Assembly: GCA_026391805.1 (NCBI GenBank)
Contig: JAPLDJ010000020.1
Coordinates: 62,001-126,000, forward strand
DNA from: Bacteroidota bacterium
Lineage (GTDB): Bacteria > Bacteroidota > Bacteroidia > Bacteroidales > FEN-979
Reading direction: 5' to 3'
DNA: 64,000 nt
In this document: in pieces, positions 61,460-64,000 of the stretch
How positions within the stretch are numbered: position 1 is the first letter of the stretch
How the letters are laid out: each line of letters opens with the position of its first letter
Program-made: the position numbers and the translations under genes
Notes under the pieces: generated by a model
The model's input: the letters and a program-made list of their open reading frames with translations, nothing else
The model's database searches: none
Told to the model about the DNA's origin: nothing

Positions 61460-61572
61460 GCAGACTGAGGTCGGAGGTCCGAAGTTTGATGTCCGAGGAC
61501 CGAAGACTGCCGACTTAGGATGGAAGATGGAGGTTGCTTCGTCCCGATGAAATCGGGACTCGCAATGACAAG
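61460..61572. repeat. GAGGTC and GGATGGA words followed by a GTCCCGAT palindrome
   Basis: GAGGTCGGAGGTCCGAAG words (about 61465-61515) are followed by AGGATGGAAGATGGAGG, then GTCCCGAT (61541-61548) and ATCGGGAC (61552-61559) as a perfect 8-bp palindrome in the wider TTGCTTC...CGCAATGACAAG frame. That last frame looks like a small MITE or REP remnant. Confidence 0.72.
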
Positions 61573-61581
61573 AAGGTCTGA

Positions 61582-61800
61582 TCAGCCTTTCCTCATCAGG
61601 GCGTACCGGAGACGGATCTCCCGTTCGCGGCTCTTGTCAGAAATAAAAATGATGGTCCGGCCATCATCCAGAACGACCGGGAACTTGTTCACCACTGATC
61701 CGGATGAAAGTTTTGCCTTGGGAACCGCCACCTTGTGGTTCGACACTTCAAACCTGTTATCGATGGTATCAATGCTGGCTTTGTGATGTCCGCTTTTCAT
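61582..61800 (-). CDS. Small protein of unknown function
   Basis: A 72-residue, basic protein from ATG 61800 (MKSGHHKASID), which lies inside a longer frame starting with a TTG at 61824. Composition is coding-like (VSNHKVAVPKAKLSSGSVVNKFPVVLDDGRTIIFISDKSREREI), with the repeating strand pattern of a small beta domain. No family recognised. It might not be a gene, as it lies between two repeat mosaics, but its coding frame is open and not repeat-derived. Confidence 0.5.
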   Translation of the reverse strand: MKSGHHKASIDTIDNRFEVSNHKVAVPKAKLSSGSVVNKFPVVLDDGRTIIFISDKSREREIRLRYALMRKG

Positions 61801-61905
61801 TGTGGCTGTATTTTTTAAATTCAACTTAAATTAATGGACATTTTGGGACACCCTAACACGGGGTGCAATTATGTTTTCAACAGATAATGGTGAAAACTTT
61901 TTCGG

Positions 61906-61944
61906 CAGACAGAGGTCTGAGGTCTGAAATCAGAAGTCGGAAAT
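61906..61944. repeat. GAGGTC word array, short copy
   Basis: AGAGGTCTGAGGTCTGAAATC followed by AGAAGTCGGAAAT, closely matching the start of the array at 60780. The rest of the 61801-62042 spacer holds only the promoter box at 61990. Confidence 0.72.
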
Positions 61945-61989
61945 AACGGATGTCAAGCAGCAGTCTGTTTTCATTCATGCAGAATGATT

Positions 61990-61997
61990 TATCTTTG
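61990..61997 (+). promoter_or_regulatory. -7 promoter box (TATCTTTG) before the HPt gene
   Basis: Exact TAnnTTTG match, 46 bases before ATG 62043. It lies inside a longer open frame starting at 61950, so the shorter protein is right. Confidence 0.6.
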
Positions 61998-62042
61998 CTC
62001 CCGGGGAGTTACACATTTCGGGGTAATCTCAATTCACGCAAA

Positions 62043-62402
62043 ATGATAAACAGAGTTGACTTCCAGGAAGCTTTCAGCTATTATGACAAGGAAGTTGTCA
62101 TAGAGATCATAGATCTGTTCCTGGAAACCTATAAACCTTTGCTGAATAAGCTTCAGAAGGCCATCAGTGCAGGTGATCCTGAAAATGTGATCATGCATGC
62201 CCACAGCATCAAAGGGCTGGCAGGGACATTTACAGCGCCGGCTCCCCATGTCATCGCTGCTTCCCTGGAAGAAAAGGCACACAACAGAAAAATGTCGGAA
62301 ATACCTGCCTTGTATTCGGAATTAAAGCCATTAATTGAAGAAATGGCCGCGGATCTTGAAGATATCCGCAGCAGGATTCAGAATGGCCGTTCTATTCTTT
62401 GA
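62043..62402 (+). CDS. Stand-alone HPt phosphotransfer protein
   Basis: A 119-residue all-helical protein from ATG 62043. The phosphoacceptor motif is H54-S-I-K-G (HAHSIKGLAGTF), and residues 1-110 fit the four-helix HPt bundle. HPt proteins accept phosphate from hybrid kinase receiver domains and pass it to a response regulator. No kinase or regulator is present in this window, so its partners are elsewhere. The stop region overlaps the convergent beta-helix gene by 11 bp, a tight tail-to-tail layout. Confidence 0.88.
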   Translation: MINRVDFQEAFSYYDKEVVIEIIDLFLETYKPLLNKLQKAISAGDPENVIMHAHSIKGLAGTFTAPAPHVIAASLEEKAHNRKMSEIPALYSELKPLIEEMAADLEDIRSRIQNGRSIL

Positions 62403-64000
62403 CTTTATAGAATTTGCCGGTATAGGTATGTTTTTCTGTCCGGATCGAGAAGAGGCAAACCCCTACCGGAAATGATTCCGTATCCACCTTGAAGTTATGT
62501 ACACCGATGGCCAGATTATTCTGGTCCTCATGGTAAAAACCGCTGCCTCTCATATCATAGATGATTAGTTCCACATTTGAGATTTCATTGGTGGTAAAGG
62601 TGATGGTGAGGTTCTTGCTCACAGGATTCGGAAACGGCACAGGATCAACGGAAAAGTGAGACCTGGCAGAATCGGTGAGATCAAGTGGCTCAACTTCTTC
62701 CCCTCTTACGCTTCCGTTTGGATGCAACGGGTCGTATTCATATGAGCCGATATCATACCTGGTTCCGACGGGCCTCTGGTGGTTGAAAAAGTCGAAATTT
62801 ACCCGCCGCGAATCGGTGTACCCGTTATTGATGAGGGGTGAGTTAGGGGTGAGCCTGTAAAGTGTATCAATGAATCCGGCCCCGCCTGAACTCATGGACT
62901 GGTAATTGTTCCTGACCGCCACATTGGATCCCAAACAGGTAACCACAATATACCCGGTGCTGCCCTGACCGGGATTGATGATCGCATTGGAGGCAATCAG
63001 GTTATTCCGGGAGACATCACTCGAAAACCGCACCCCGTTCGACTTTGGATTGATGATATCGTTAAAGAGTATACTGAAAGAGGATCCCGCCCTTGCCGAA
63101 TTGTCATTCACATAGATGCCGTATTTCATTTTGGTCGGGTCGTTCGGGTAATAATTTCTGCCTGCATCCACGATGATGTTGTTAAAGATCCGGTAATCGC
63201 CCAGGCCGAGGCTTTCGATCCCGTCGCCCTTTCCCTTTGCGATGTAATTGTTGTAACAATCGCACTGTGATCCACCCCCGATAAGGATCCCCGACATCTG
63301 GTACAGGGTTCCATCCTCACTGTCGTACATCACTACGTTATTAAAGATCTGGCAGTTCTTTGAGGCCGATCCCACCTGGATCCCGTCCCAGCCGGTATGC
63401 ATGACAATATTGTCATAAATCTTTACCCCATCCATGAGGTGGGGCAGGACAACGGTATCTTTCCCGTTGCAGGCAAGGGTTTTGCCGCTGTAAAAGCTGC
63501 TCCCGATGTAAAATCCTTCATCTCCTGTATGTCCCACGAAACAATTGTGAATAATTGTGTTGTACTGCGTGAATTTATCGCGTGTGGAGGTTAATGAACA
63601 ATCGGGGTCGGTTTTGGCATAAATGCCGGCGGTGGCTACATTGTCAATATAGACATGATCAATCTCCGTATACGAACTAAGATCTCCGATGCTCAGCCCT
63701 GCACCGCCCTGCACCCGCGTGATCATAAACCCGTAATAATTGTTCGTATAACCGGTTCCGGTCATCTTGATGTATTTGCAATTCCGGAAGACAATCCCGT
63801 AGTACCAGTCGGTGTTGATGGTAACAGGGCCGTTATAATTGATGAAAACCATGGGTTTGCCTAATGACCCGGTAAAGTTCCGGATCAGGAGATAGGGACG
63901 GGCACCTGCTTTCAGCTTAATCGTATCACCCGGATTCAGGTTTTTGAAAGCGTAAGCTGTTCCGTCAATGCACAGGAGGGTTGGTTCAACAATCACAGAA
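62392..64000 (-). CDS. Beta-helix T9SS cargo protein, 5' end outside the window
   Basis: At least 536 residues are open to the window edge on the minus strand. The GTG at 63996 is not taken as the start because the frame continues past it and no signal peptide is seen. Residues about 60-400 are parallel beta-helix coils with Asn ladders (IYDNIVMHTGWDGIQVGS, IFNNVVMYD, CDCYNNYIAKGKGDGIESLGLGDYRIFNNIIVD), as in pectate-lyase or right-handed-helix polysaccharide enzymes. The C-terminus (FPNPVSKNLTITF to YTGKFYKVKE) is a type A sorting domain. It may be a secreted polysaccharide lyase, but catalytic residues are not evident. Confidence 0.85.
   Translation of the reverse strand, partial: SVIVEPTLLCIDGTAYAFKNLNPGDTIKLKAGARPYLLIRNFTGSLGKPMVFINYNGPVTINTDWYYGIVFRNCKYIKMTGTGYTNNYYGFMITRVQGGAGLSIGDLSSYTEIDHVYIDNVATAGIYAKTDPDCSLTSTRDKFTQYNTIIHNCFVGHTGDEGFYIGSSFYSGKTLACNGKDTVVLPHLMDGVKIYDNIVMHTGWDGIQVGSASKNCQIFNNVVMYDSEDGTLYQMSGILIGGGSQCDCYNNYIAKGKGDGIESLGLGDYRIFNNIIVDAGRNYYPNDPTKMKYGIYVNDNSARAGSSFSILFNDIINPKSNGVRFSSDVSRNNLIASNAIINPGQGSTGYIVVTCLGSNVAVRNNYQSMSSGGAGFIDTLYRLTPNSPLINNGYTDSRRVNFDFFNHQRPVGTRYDIGSYEYDPLHPNGSVRGEEVEPLDLTDSARSHFSVDPVPFPNPVSKNLTITFTTNEISNVELIIYDMRGSGFYHEDQNNLAIGVHNFKVDTESFPVGVCLFSIRTEKHTYTGKFYKVKE

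Noticed and set aside
1-64000. tRNA, rRNA and small RNA genes
   Set aside because: I saw no cloverleaf with a T-loop GTTCRANNC pattern or rRNA sequence in the spacers; a covariance-model scan would be needed to exclude small RNAs.

Overview
The window looks like chromosome of an uncultured member of the Bacteroidota (Bacteroidales-like). The evidence is the number of proteins with type IX secretion (T9SS) C-terminal sorting domains, a PorP/SprF-family protein, a TonB-dependent receptor with a carboxypeptidase-like N-terminal domain, DUF4271, the hemD-rnpA-yidD order, and about fifteen promoter-like TAnnTTTG boxes just upstream of start codons. I saw no rRNA, tRNA, CRISPR array, prophage or insertion sequence. 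Both ends are cut: a flavodoxin on the left and a beta-helix protein on the right are incomplete.

Layout. 1-9.7 kb, plus strand: flavodoxin end, M1 metallopeptidase, MFS transporter, secreted beta-helix protein, an MnmA-type thiouridylase, M28 peptidase with PA and PDZ domains, GtrA. 10.1-17.4 kb, minus strand: a housekeeping run panB, RluA-type pseudouridine synthase, DUF4271, hemD, rnpA, yidD, S41 protease, cdd, ChaN-like protein. 17.4-26.6 kb, plus: lipoprotein, dnaK, two T9SS cargo proteins, a secreted protein; then a small minus-strand lipoprotein. 27.1-37.1 kb: a 2948-residue PKD-repeat protein with a type B (gliding-motility type) C-terminus, followed after 19 bp by a PorP/SprF protein, ending at a bidirectional terminator. 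37.2-41.5 kb: SDR (minus), divergent from a DUF1214 protein, sulfotransferase and second SDR, probably a small lipid or isoprenoid modification module. 41.7-51.8 kb: beta/gamma-crystallin protein, carA-carB, Asp-box (sortilin-like) T9SS protein, TonB-dependent receptor. 51.9-64 kb: methyltransferase, Omp28-domain T9SS protein, acyl-CoA ligase, PKD T9SS protein, two envelope proteins, two small unknown proteins, a stand-alone HPt protein and the truncated beta-helix protein.

Two things stand out. First, the giant PKD protein is not a plain string of domains: from 28065 to 33599 it is built of seven tandem supra-repeats of three PKD domains each, with spacing 783, 798, 792, 792, 792, 786 and 792 bp. 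Second, much of the intergenic DNA is made of short degenerate tandem 'words' (periods about 7-14 bp) that recur at distant sites as composite mosaics, often arranged as inverted pairs. One word array lies in frame inside the MFS transporter gene, and another supplies the last codons and stop of the methyltransferase gene. These arrays are the best candidate here for something not yet described.
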